Of a stretch of DNA of 52,096 nucleotides, positions 28,452-36,767 are shown in pieces. The stretch spans positions 43,674-95,769 of the forward strand of contig MKRZ01000135.1 of NCBI GenBank assembly GCA_001897075.1, written 5' to 3'. The translations under genes were made by a program, and so were the position numbers. The notes beneath the pieces were generated by a model. It was not told where the DNA came from, searched no databases, and saw only the letters and a program-made list of their open reading frames with translations. The stretch's first letter is position 1. Each line of letters starts with the position of its first letter. This stretch comes from Mesorhizobium sp. 61-13. Lineage in GTDB: Bacteria > Pseudomonadota > Alphaproteobacteria > Rhizobiales > Rhizobiaceae.

Positions 28452-28872
28452 GTTAGCCTCCATGACTACTCTGACTATCGTGACCATATAGGAGGGATGA
28501 TGGAGCTACAACAGGGCAGGGGCATTTTCGCTCCTTCTGCTCGGGTATCTCATAATGATGCGCGAGATTTCGTCCAAGCGCACGAGTCGCGTGGATTTCG
28601 GCATTCTGCACGACGAGAGAGGCCATCCCCCCAGCGGGAGTCCGGGAATTCGCCGCGAAGCCGGTCAGTTCGATGGTTGCGAATTCTCGTCGACCTGACG
28701 GCTAAAGGAGGCCGTCCGGCGATGAAATGCGAACGACAGGGCTATCTCTGAGAGACTTTTCCAAAACGACCGATAAGGCAACATTATCGTTCGTATTTAT
28801 CGTCAAACAGGCTGTGCGGATAATGTTGATAATGCTCGCATAAACCGCACATCACTTGTAGGCTGTTTGGAG
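28452..28872. other. Intergenic region between vapB and the DUF1403 gene
   Basis: 421 bp holding divergent promoters. The right part is AT-rich with a perfect 10-bp inverted repeat CAACATTATC (28779-28788) and GATAATGTTG (28819-28828), followed by another GATAATG; this may be an operator for the DUF1403-scpB operon. A short frame with AGGAGG upstream (MKCERQGYL, about 28722-28751) is seen, but nothing else supports it as a gene. Confidence 0.45.
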
Positions 28873-29826
28873 ATGAATCAGCAAGCTCCAACAGCAGTGT
28901 CTTTTGCCATGCCCGTGCCGCGCGTGCCCGCCTGGGCGACACCTTGCAGCACCATCGACAGCGATGTGGAGGCCGCCTACATGGCCGGCAGCGCCTTGAA
29001 TTCGCTCGACAATCTTGTTCGATCCGATGTGCCGTGGCTCGGCGCCTGGCGGCAGCGGCTCGCACTGAAGGCTGCCGCTGCGAGCGTGAAGCTCATGCGC
29101 CGTACCGAGGATGAGAGCGCTCTTCGTGATGCCTGGTATCTGCGCCAGCCCGGTGATGATCCCGGTCCTGCCGGCAAAGTGCTTTCGGCATGGCGAAAGC
29201 TCGCCGACCGGTCGCTGCCATCGTCGGTAGAAGATCTGCAATCACTCGCCGATCTGCTCGGCATCACCTGGACGGACGCCTTTGTCGATCGCATCGAGGA
29301 CATTGCCGACGACGTGCGTTCTATGGTTCCCGCGCCTTTGATCGCCGCGCGCGCCGCAACGGCGATCATGCGCGAAGACCCGAAGGCTGAAGCGATGGCC
29401 TGGTGGATGGCCGATCTCGCTTTGTCATGGCGCATGGCTTGGCGCCATGCTGTTCCGCTACTGGCGACCCAGATCCACTCGGCCGTTCTGCGCACCGGTC
29501 CCGATCGACGGCGCGCCCGGCCTGATAGCCCGGACTATGAGCGGGCGATCTGCCTTGCGGCCGCGGCCGGCGCGGCGGAGGCCTGTCGCCTCGCCGTCGG
29601 CATCGCGCAGCAGGCCGAACGTCTATACGAAGTGACGCCGAAACTGCGCTCCAAGGGGGCAGGGGACGTCATTGCGCTGTTGCTGTCGGACGATGCCGTG
29701 TCCGGTTCCTTTACCAGCAAGGTGATGACCCGATGGGCCAGCCGCCGACTGTTCGAACGCTTGGAGCAATTCGATGCTGTGCGGGAGCTTACCGGCCGGT
29801 CGACCTTCCGGCTGTACGGGTTGTAG
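28873..29826 (+). CDS. DUF1403 family protein
   Basis: 317-residue protein of a family found mainly on rhizobial replicons, function unknown. It is largely alpha-helical and Ala-rich, with conserved-looking stretches SALNSLDNLVRSDVPWLGAW, ALRDAWYLRQPGDDPGPAG and the C-terminal ERLEQFDAVRELTGRSTFRLYGL. No catalytic motif, signal peptide or membrane segment is visible. ATG 28873 was chosen; a TTG six bases upstream is possible. It is followed after two bases by an ScpB-like gene, so the two are probably co-transcribed. Confidence 0.82.
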   Translation: MNQQAPTAVSFAMPVPRVPAWATPCSTIDSDVEAAYMAGSALNSLDNLVRSDVPWLGAWRQRLALKAAAASVKLMRRTEDESALRDAWYLRQPGDDPGPAGKVLSAWRKLADRSLPSSVEDLQSLADLLGITWTDAFVDRIEDIADDVRSMVPAPLIAARAATAIMREDPKAEAMAWWMADLALSWRMAWRHAVPLLATQIHSAVLRTGPDRRRARPDSPDYERAICLAAAAGAAEACRLAVGIAQQAERLYEVTPKLRSKGAGDVIALLLSDDAVSGSFTSKVMTRWASRRLFERLEQFDAVRELTGRSTFRLYGL

Positions 29827-29828
29827 CC

Positions 29829-30485
29829 ATGGGCCGTCCGTCACGCGAAGCTGGTTTGCTGGATACCGAACTCGACGCGCTTCCGCCCGAGCTTCGCTGG
29901 CGCGAGTGGATGACACGTGTCGAGGCAGTTATTTTCGCTGCGCCTGAACCGGTCACACGGGAATTGCTATCACAGATCGTCGGCCGCGAATGCAGCATCG
30001 ATCTGCTGATCGAGGATATCTGTAACGAGCTTGCCGCGCGTCCCTACGAGATCGTCGCCGTCGCCGGCGGCTGGCAGTTCCGCACACGACTGCGTCAGGC
30101 CGATGTGCTGAAGGCCGCCTTTGGCGGCACCACCACCGGCGCCGACCTCACCGAGGGCGAGATGCTTGTGCTGGCTTCGATCGCCTATCACCAGCCGGTC
30201 ACGCGCGCGGCGCTCACCGACATGCTCGGACGCGAGGTGTCGCGGGATGTCATCGGCCATCTGCGTCGGCTCGACATGATCGCATCCGGGCCGCGCTCAC
30301 CGCAGCCCGGCGCGCCTTACACCTATGTGACGACACGGAAATTCCTGGAGCACTTTGGGCTCGATACCCTTCGCGAACTGCCCGACCTCGAAGCGCTTGA
30401 GGATGCAGGACTGTTGAGCCAGGCTACCGTTGGTCCTGAATATGCGATGGCCGACGAAGAGGAAAACGTTGATCTGTCCGGCTAA
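29829..30485 (+). CDS. ScpB-like segregation/condensation protein (plasmid paralogue)
   Basis: 218-residue protein resembling ScpB, the winged-helix kleisin partner of SMC. The segments WMTRVEAVIFAAPEPVTRELL, ELAARPYEIVAVAGGWQFRT and the second wing TEGEMLVLASIAYHQPVTRAALTDMLG with SRDVIGHLRRLDMI follow the ScpB pattern. No scpA or smc gene lies nearby, so it may act with the host complex or have a plasmid-specific role. ATG 29829 follows the DUF1403 stop by two bases. Confidence 0.85.
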   Translation: MGRPSREAGLLDTELDALPPELRWREWMTRVEAVIFAAPEPVTRELLSQIVGRECSIDLLIEDICNELAARPYEIVAVAGGWQFRTRLRQADVLKAAFGGTTTGADLTEGEMLVLASIAYHQPVTRAALTDMLGREVSRDVIGHLRRLDMIASGPRSPQPGAPYTYVTTRKFLEHFGLDTLRELPDLEALEDAGLLSQATVGPEYAMADEEENVDLSG

Positions 30486-30719
30486 GTTGGTGCGGGTTGG
30501 CACCCAGTTCTGGTCCCTTCGGGGAAGGGGTCAAATTAGTGTCGATTGCGGCTGGCAGGTATGTGTCATCATTCTAGCCCTTGAACAGAGCTACTGCCGT
30601 TCCCAATAGCTGGCGACCGTATTTTCTGTACTGTGCCGGGGCGCATCGATCGAAACTCCGCTTTGACGAGGAGGGCGATCAAGCTAGAAGCAAAAAGATC
30701 AGGACATGGGCTGCTTAAT
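30486..30719. other. Junction region between scpB-like gene and transposon cargo
   Basis: 234 bp without a gene. A hairpin CCCTTC-GGG-GAAGGG (30515-30529) lies shortly after the scpB stop but has no T-run. TGTCGATTGC at 30540-30549 matches TGTCGCTTTC at the outer end of the tniA side (45320 inwards) at 8 of 10 positions, so it is the best candidate for the left transposon end. It also holds the promoter for the DUF262 operon; none could be assigned. Confidence 0.4.
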
Positions 30720-31838
30720 ATGGACCCAACGATCGACGACAATTTCGAAGAGCCGGAGGGTGTCGACGATCCGTTCGACGCCGGCTGGGGAGACTATCCG
30801 CTCGATGCCGTCTTCGTGCGCACGGAGCCGCGTACGGTAGGCGATGTCGTCGATCGTATCGATCGTCAGCGCTATATTCTCGATCCGGACTTCCAGCGTG
30901 ACTTCGTCTGGCAAGTTCCCAAGCAGTCGAAGCTCATTGAGAGTTGTATCATGCGCATCCCGCTGCCGGTCTTCTATGTGGCGGAGGCGCCCGATGGTCG
31001 AATCATCGTAGTCGATGGGTTGCAGCGCTTGACGACATTCTATCGTTTCATGCGTAACCAGTTTCGCCTGACCGGCCTTGGCTCAAGTGATCCCGACGCC
31101 AAGCACCCACTCGAAGGCAAGTTCTTCAAAGACCTGTCGGTGACGCTTCAGGAGCGTGTCTCCGACACGCCACTTACGATGTATATTCTCGACGCCAAGG
31201 CGCCCGAGCGGGCGCGGTTGGACATTTTCGAGCGAGTGAACAGCGGCGAGCCGCTGACCCGCCAACAGATGCGGAACGCGCTCTACAATGGGCCTGCGAC
31301 CAACTGGCTTAAGGATGCGGCCGCAAGTCCGATCTTCCGCAATGCTACTGGGCGTTCGCTCAACGCTCGGACGATGCGTGATCGCGAAGCTATCAACCGA
31401 TTCTGCGCGTTCAAGCTACTAAGACCAGAGGCCTATCGCGGCGACATGGACACATTCCTAGCGCAGGGCCTAGCGGCGCTGGCCAACGGCAGCGACGCCG
31501 AGCGCAGTGAACTGCAGAAACAATTTGAGGATGCCATGACGCTCAACGCTGAGTTGTTCGGCGAGCATGCCTTCCGCAAGTCGCTTGCCAATGGTCCTTC
31601 GGCGACGCGTAGCGTTATCAACATCTCGTTGTTCGAGGTGTGCGCGGTAGCAATGGCCGGGCTCGGCCCACTAGACGCGCAGCAGAAAACTTATCTGCGC
31701 GAAGCGATCATTGAATTGCTCAACGAAGCGACCTTTATCAATGCGATCACCTATTCGACCAACAGCACGAGGCAGGTGCGCGCGCGGTTCGGCATGATGG
31801 ACGCAGTGATCGCCGAGCTGCAGAGAGCCGAAATATGA
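30720..31838 (+). CDS. DUF262 domain protein, first gene of candidate defence operon
   Basis: 372-residue protein with a ParB-like DUF262 domain, related to the GmrS half of the GmrSD restriction system. Visible features: YILDPDFQRDFVWQVPKQSKLIES, IPLPVFYV, and the signature IIVVDGLQRLTT (DGQQR-like) near residue 100, then ERVNSGEPLTRQQMRNALY. The C-terminal HNH (DUF1524) nuclease domain of GmrD is absent; the C-terminus is a helical domain of about 170 residues. ATG 30720 was chosen over GTG 30633. It overlaps the next gene by ATGA, so the products are likely made together. Confidence 0.85.
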   Translation: MDPTIDDNFEEPEGVDDPFDAGWGDYPLDAVFVRTEPRTVGDVVDRIDRQRYILDPDFQRDFVWQVPKQSKLIESCIMRIPLPVFYVAEAPDGRIIVVDGLQRLTTFYRFMRNQFRLTGLGSSDPDAKHPLEGKFFKDLSVTLQERVSDTPLTMYILDAKAPERARLDIFERVNSGEPLTRQQMRNALYNGPATNWLKDAAASPIFRNATGRSLNARTMRDREAINRFCAFKLLRPEAYRGDMDTFLAQGLAALANGSDAERSELQKQFEDAMTLNAELFGEHAFRKSLANGPSATRSVINISLFEVCAVAMAGLGPLDAQQKTYLREAIIELLNEATFINAITYSTNSTRQVRARFGMMDAVIAELQRAEI

Positions 31839-32923
31839 GCGAATGCGTAGTTCGTGCGGTGGCGATGGAGGGCTTCAAGTGCTTTGACGACTTGCGGCTC
31901 GAGTTCGGCCAGCTGACACTGGTGACCGGTTTCAATGGCGGCGGCAAGTCCACCGCGCTGCAGCCGCTTCTCCTACTCGCGCAAGCGCTACGTTTTGGTA
32001 CATTGGACGCGCTGCCGTTGAACGGTCCGCTGGTACGGCTTGGCACGGCGGGCGATATCGCACCGATACGGTCGGAGCGGCCGATGCTGCTCAAGATCGA
32101 GGGCGATGACGGTAGTTTTGCTGTGCAGCCGGCCTTGCAGGCGGGCGATCGCGTCCTGCCGATCGCAGCGCCGCCGGAGAGACGACCAAGCCCTCGACTA
32201 CGACGCGCGCTCGAAACTCTGTCGTTTCTTGGCGCAGTCCGTATGGGCGCTGAAGACGCTTTTCCGATTCCCGAGCGTGTCAACGTTCGCGATGTCGGGC
32301 ACGATGGCCGGTTCGCACCTTATTGGTTCGACCAGCTCGCTGATGAGGATGTTGATCCGCGTCGGCGCTATCCCGGGACGGAAGCGGCAATCTTCCGCAG
32401 ACAGTTTGATTCCTGGCTCTCCAGCTTGTTTCCGGGCGCTGAAGCCAATGTACAGAATGTGACCGCTATGTCGCAAATGAACCTTCAGTTCCGCCTGGCA
32501 GAGCTCGGATCGTGGAGGAGACCGTCGAATATCGGCTACGGCCTGACCTACGCCTTTCCGATCCTGGTTGCGCTGCTGGCCGCCGTCCCGGATCAGCTGA
32601 TCGTAATTGACAGCCCGGAATCGCATCTCCATCCGTCGGCGCAGTCTCAGATGGGGAGGCTCCTCGCGACGTTGGCGAGCGCGGGTGTGCAGATTGTTGT
32701 CGAGACACACAGCGACCATCTCCTCAATGGGGTCAGGCTGGCGGTACGCGACGGCACGCTGCCCCCAGAGGATTTGCGCCTTCATTTCTTCAAGGGGCCG
32801 AACGGCAAGGATCATGGCGTGACGACCCCAGGGATTGGGGAGGGGGGCGAGATCTACGAATGGCCAGAAGGCTTCTTCGACCAAAACGAGAAAGATCTAT
32901 CGCGGCTCGCCGGATGGAGCTGA
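31835..32923 (+). CDS. AAA-family ATPase with DUF3696, second gene of candidate defence operon
   Basis: 362-residue RecF/SMC-type ATPase. Walker A GFNGGGKST lies near residues 32-40; the Walker B region VIDSPESHLHPSAQSQM and the switch histidine in VETHSDHLLNGVR are near 250-290. The C-terminal DUF3696 part reads DLRLHFFKGPNGKDHG and GEIYEWPEGFFDQNEKDL. It resembles OLD-type ATPases but has no TOPRIM nuclease domain. Four bases separate its stop from the GTG of the third gene. With DUF262 it forms a pair seen in many bacteria but, as far as I know, without an assigned function. Confidence 0.87.
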   Translation: MSECVVRAVAMEGFKCFDDLRLEFGQLTLVTGFNGGGKSTALQPLLLLAQALRFGTLDALPLNGPLVRLGTAGDIAPIRSERPMLLKIEGDDGSFAVQPALQAGDRVLPIAAPPERRPSPRLRRALETLSFLGAVRMGAEDAFPIPERVNVRDVGHDGRFAPYWFDQLADEDVDPRRRYPGTEAAIFRRQFDSWLSSLFPGAEANVQNVTAMSQMNLQFRLAELGSWRRPSNIGYGLTYAFPILVALLAAVPDQLIVIDSPESHLHPSAQSQMGRLLATLASAGVQIVVETHSDHLLNGVRLAVRDGTLPPEDLRLHFFKGPNGKDHGVTTPGIGEGGEIYEWPEGFFDQNEKDLSRLAGWS

Positions 32924-32927
32924 GTGG

Positions 32928-33893
32928 GTGCGCTTCTATCTAAACGAGGCCTCTATACAGGGGCAGTTCGAGGATGAGTCTGATTTTCGGCCGCTGCTCG
33001 AGCAACTGCTGGCCGCGCGTGCACGCTCGCCGGTGCTGGCGGGGATGCGCACCACGCCGGCGCTAGCTGATCGGCCGGTCTCGCATGCACGGAACGTGCG
33101 GCAGGTCGTGCAAGGCTGGCGCGGATCGCCGACGGTCGGGGCCTTGCTCGCTTGGGTAGGCCGAAACGGACCGTTTATCGAAGAGGATCGCTTAGACGAA
33201 GCCGAGGACTTATTTCATTGTCTAGGCGTCGAGGTTACCGATGGCGGTCTTGGCGAGGCCGGCCGGCGCGTGAAGGCCGGTGAGATTGCAGCGACAGTGA
33301 GCTTCCCGGGCGGTGCGCCGGACTTCGCACAGTCACCTCTATCCGTTGTCCATGGCTTCGAAGATGAGCCGATTGGCGAGTATCCGGTCGAGAACTTTTG
33401 GGACATGGATGCGGCGGTAGCGCGCGTGCTCGGCGAGCAGGCAACGGCAACGAACTGGCAAGCGATGGTCGAAGCAGCGCGGCAGCGCTTTCCGAACCTT
33501 CTGCTTCCGAATGCGCTATACGAAGACGCACGCCTTGCGCGTGAGCCGTTCGATGCGATCATCCGCGATCGCTTCTATGCGCTGCTTGGATATCTTGATG
33601 CCTACATGCGCGGACGCGATGAGAGCGGCAACGAAGGCCGGGAGGCTCAGGAAATCCTGCGAGCCCATTTTCACGGCGAACGTGCGTTGTTCTCACCGGA
33701 GTCAGCAACCAATCGACGCGATTTTCAAAGCGAGATGACTTTCCCTGATCCCGAGGGCGGCGCTGACATCTTCGCGCATTTCCACGGTAAGATTAGCCAC
33801 CGCTTCTTCCGCCTGCATTTTGATTGGCCGGTGCCGAGTACGGCGACCCGGCTCAAAGTTCTCTACATAGGCCCGAAGCTCACCAAATCCTGA
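32928..33893 (+). CDS. Uncharacterised third protein of the DUF262-ATPase operon
   Basis: 321-residue protein I cannot assign to a named family. GTG 32928 follows a GGAG site by eight bases and gives MRFYLNEASIQGQFEDESDF, a start I associate with partner proteins of such operons. It has no membrane segment or signal peptide. A C-terminal part reads HFHGERALFSPESATNRRDF and MTFPDPEGGADIFAHFHGK, rich in His, Phe and Asp and possibly a binding or catalytic site. It could be the effector or a sensor of the system; this is speculation from operon position. Confidence 0.75.
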   Translation: MRFYLNEASIQGQFEDESDFRPLLEQLLAARARSPVLAGMRTTPALADRPVSHARNVRQVVQGWRGSPTVGALLAWVGRNGPFIEEDRLDEAEDLFHCLGVEVTDGGLGEAGRRVKAGEIAATVSFPGGAPDFAQSPLSVVHGFEDEPIGEYPVENFWDMDAAVARVLGEQATATNWQAMVEAARQRFPNLLLPNALYEDARLAREPFDAIIRDRFYALLGYLDAYMRGRDESGNEGREAQEILRAHFHGERALFSPESATNRRDFQSEMTFPDPEGGADIFAHFHGKISHRFFRLHFDWPVPSTATRLKVLYIGPKLTKS

Positions 33894-33945
33894 TGGCTGA
33901 AACGCTACCGCTGATTGGCAACGCGGACCTGACCACAGGCCGACG

Positions 33946-35094
33946 TCACGAGGCCCTCTCGTAGAGCGAGAACCCCGTGGGGAGGGGTGAGGTCCCCCAA
34001 TCCATCGCGATGGCCACACTGTGGCGACCGCGCGTCAGAGCGACATAGAACTTCGCCCGACTCTGGGGCTTTAGGTTCGTCGCGTGATCGGAAAGCCAGA
34101 GTCGCATCGGCTCAGTGGGCAGGATCACCACATGGTCGAAGCCTCGGCCCTTTGACTCCCCAAAGTTCATGGCGGGCCACCGCTGATCTACGCCGAGGCT
34201 GGTGATCTTGTCACGCAGTTGCATCGGCCGGACCGTCGCCAGGTAGTGGGCGTAGTCGGCCGTCCGGAGGATGAAGGCGCCATTCCACGCCGCCGATCCG
34301 GTCCTACACCGGACGCAGTCACAGGCCTGGCTGGCGGGCAGGATCGGAAACAGTCGCGACGACACCGTGCAGATGACTGCGCTGTTGCGGTGCGACCGGT
34401 TCAAGGTCGTCTCGTCGATGTCGACCGGCACCTTCTTAGGAAGCTCATTGCGCAGGAAGTCGACGATGCCACCATCGGCGTACTTCTGGTAGCGCCGTTC
34501 ATGGTGCGTCAGGTAGGTCACCTGCCGCGGGTCGCCGACCATGAGCAGGCGAACGGAACTGCGGGCGAGCGCCGCCAGGATGTCGAGATCATAGCCGGCC
34601 AGATCCTGTACCTCGTCTACTAAGACGTGCGGGAAGATGCGGCTGATCCGGTCCATTACGGCACCGCCGCTCTTTTCGTTGCAGCGGATGGCGAGCTTGG
34701 GAAGCTTGTCGGAATAGACCCGACGGACTGGGTCGAAATAGTGCTTGTCGATTTCATTCTCGGCCCAGAAGACCGGCTGACCCTGGCGGGTCTTAAACTT
34801 CAGGCCCGACTGGGCCGAGACCAGCACCATTCCGGAGACCGGGAACTCGAATAGGCTACCCTGAAACGGCTTGACGCCATGGGTGATCAGGAAGCTGAAC
34901 CATGTCATGATCACCACGTTCGCCGGCACATGGCCGACCAATTCGAAGAACTTCTGGCGGATCTCGGCTTCGTTCGATTCCGTGTAGGTCGTGATCAGGA
35001 CCCGCTCGCCCTTGATCTTCACCGCCTCCTCGACGAGGTAAGTGGTCTTGCCCGAGCCGGCTGCGGCGATGACGATCTTGTTCTCGCCGATCAC
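33946..35094 (-). CDS. Short UvrD-like helicase, Gabija GajB-like
   Basis: 382-residue superfamily 1 helicase, shorter than full UvrD/Rep proteins. Motifs: Walker A AAGSGKTT (residues 11-18), Walker B VDEVQDLAG near 160, GDPRQVTYL (motif III), ESKGRGFDHVVI (motif V-like) and FYVALTRGRHSVAIAM (motif VI). It overlaps the OLD-family gene upstream by ATGA. The pairing of an OLD/TOPRIM ATPase with a UvrD-like helicase is the Gabija arrangement, in which GajB is thought to sense or unwind nucleic acid and stimulate GajA. Confidence 0.85.
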   Translation of the reverse strand: MIGENKIVIAAAGSGKTTYLVEEAVKIKGERVLITTYTESNEAEIRQKFFELVGHVPANVVIMTWFSFLITHGVKPFQGSLFEFPVSGMVLVSAQSGLKFKTRQGQPVFWAENEIDKHYFDPVRRVYSDKLPKLAIRCNEKSGGAVMDRISRIFPHVLVDEVQDLAGYDLDILAALARSSVRLLMVGDPRQVTYLTHHERRYQKYADGGIVDFLRNELPKKVPVDIDETTLNRSHRNSAVICTVSSRLFPILPASQACDCVRCRTGSAAWNGAFILRTADYAHYLATVRPMQLRDKITSLGVDQRWPAMNFGESKGRGFDHVVILPTEPMRLWLSDHATNLKPQSRAKFYVALTRGRHSVAIAMDWGTSPLPTGFSLYERAS

Positions 35095-36725
35095 GGCGCG
35101 ATAGCCTTTTGGATATAGTCAGGATAGGTGACCGCGGTCTTCGAATTGAAGATGGCCAGGGCGCTCTCGGTCTTGTTGGCCCGCATGTGGATGCGAAGCT
35201 CATCATCCGTCGTTGCCGATGTCCCGAGGATGGCATTCAGGGTCGCGCGATCGTTTGCCTTAAGGAGCTTCGGCTCCAACGTATTGTAGTTGTAGGGCTT
35301 GTCCTTGATCATCAGGGTGCCGGTGTCCACAACGGGATCAAAGCAGATCCTGACGGTGCTTGAGTCCTTGAAGGCAGCATATTTCTTCTCGACGACGGTG
35401 GTGTCGCCGTCATTGTCGGTAACTACGGCAACCGGGATCTTGAGGGCGTCAGCCAGTTCGAGGAAGCGCAGGAAGGCCGTGCCGACAGAGATGACGTCGA
35501 TGCCGTCCTGGATGGGTAGGCGGCCCCCATTGGCATCCATATAGGCGCGCTGAACGACCAACTCGTCGGAATCGCCCTCCACAAGGATGGCCTTGGCGGC
35601 GAGCGCCAAGCGCAGGGTGTCGTAACCCGCCAGTTTCTTGAAGAAGTCGCTGGCTTCCAGTTCCGAGATACGCGCCACCTCACCGCTACGCAGCACGATC
35701 AGGTGGTCGAGGCCGAGCTTATTGGCTACGAAGCTGCTGTGCGTGGAAATGATGATCTGCTTTTGCCCGTGCTTCTCGGTAAGGTCGGCGATCAGTTCGT
35801 TCAGCCGCGTGTGCGACAAGTGATTCTCCGGCTCCTCCAGCAGAACCGCCGTCGCCTCGGCGTTCTTCTTGGCGCTGAGAGCCAGCTTGGTCTTGATCAC
35901 GCATTGTTCGCCCTTGCCAATATATTGGAAGGGGATGAGGTCGATATAGGTCATCAGGCTGCTTTCCCAGGCGGTCTGGGACGACAGATCGACCGAGATG
36001 CTGACCGCTTTCTGGCTGATCTTGGCAGCCTGGGTGATCCGCTCGTTGATTAGCTTGAGGTTCGGGTTTGCCACGAAGGCCTCCTTGAGCTTTCGGTGGG
36101 CTTGGGAAATGGACGCGCGCTCCTTCTCCTCTAGGACGTCGCGGATGATCCGGGAGACGTAGACGTCTGACCCGTTCTGCAGTCGGGTGCTTGAGGAATC
36201 GATCAGCGCGGATTTGATCGGGATATTGCGAGCGGTGACGCCCTTGCGCGCGAACGAACGCATGGTTGTGGTGTAGTACTCGACCGGGATGGAGGTGAGT
36301 TCGCCGGCTTTCACCAGCTCCTCATACGGTCCTTTATAATTCTCCTCGTCGAATTCGATCTTGTAGACCACGCCGCTGCGCTTGGCCCTCTCCGAGTTGC
36401 CATCGCCCTCTAGCTCCGCCAGTTCGTTTGAGGACCCCGAAAAGAATAGCTCGATCGTGATCGCTGGCGGCGGGAGCGGTGATGCTGTGCCGAGGCTTTG
36501 TACGTACTTGTTCTGAGCGACCAAATTGAAGAGATAGCTCGTCAGGTCATTCTTCAACGGGCGGCCGTGCAGCAGTCCCGTCAGCGCTAGGTGAATCGCC
36601 TCTAGGATCGTGGTCTTCCCGGACTCGTTGGCGCCAACGATCACGTTGAGGCCATCGTTCAACGCGAGTGTAAAAGTCCCCTCGTAACATTTGAAATTGG
36701 TGATCTTGACCTTCTCGATCTTCAT
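35091..36725 (-). CDS. OLD-family ATP-dependent endonuclease, Gabija GajA-like
   Basis: 544-residue protein with an N-terminal ABC-type ATPase and C-terminal TOPRIM nuclease. Walker A GANESGKTT is at 31-39; Walker B AVLLEEPENHLSH and the switch IIISTHSSFVANKL follow near 300-345. The TOPRIM part shows ILVEGDSDELVV and the acidic VVTDNDGDTTV, the metal-binding positions of OLD nucleases. The length is near that of GajA. It is coupled to the helicase gene by ATGA, and the pair is convergent with the DUF262 operon. Anti-phage nicking is inferred from the family. Confidence 0.88.
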   Translation of the reverse strand: MKIEKVKITNFKCYEGTFTLALNDGLNVIVGANESGKTTILEAIHLALTGLLHGRPLKNDLTSYLFNLVAQNKYVQSLGTASPLPPPAITIELFFSGSSNELAELEGDGNSERAKRSGVVYKIEFDEENYKGPYEELVKAGELTSIPVEYYTTTMRSFARKGVTARNIPIKSALIDSSSTRLQNGSDVYVSRIIRDVLEEKERASISQAHRKLKEAFVANPNLKLINERITQAAKISQKAVSISVDLSSQTAWESSLMTYIDLIPFQYIGKGEQCVIKTKLALSAKKNAEATAVLLEEPENHLSHTRLNELIADLTEKHGQKQIIISTHSSFVANKLGLDHLIVLRSGEVARISELEASDFFKKLAGYDTLRLALAAKAILVEGDSDELVVQRAYMDANGGRLPIQDGIDVISVGTAFLRFLELADALKIPVAVVTDNDGDTTVVEKKYAAFKDSSTVRICFDPVVDTGTLMIKDKPYNYNTLEPKLLKANDRATLNAILGTSATTDDELRIHMRANKTESALAIFNSKTAVTYPDYIQKAIAP

Positions 36726-36767
36726 ACCTTCGCCCCAAGAAGTCGCCCGAAGCCTAAAAAATATCGA

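Noticed and set aside
28502..28751. Possible small gene in the vapB-DUF1403 gap
   Set aside because: Arg/Ser-rich translation without a conserved start or ribosome-binding site at proper spacing; no family resemblance.
30564..30569. TGTCAT as the left end of the TniABQ element
   Set aside because: The hexamer matches the internal TGTCAT of the right end, but nothing beyond six bases agrees and no repeat follows; the TGTCG at 30540 fits somewhat better.
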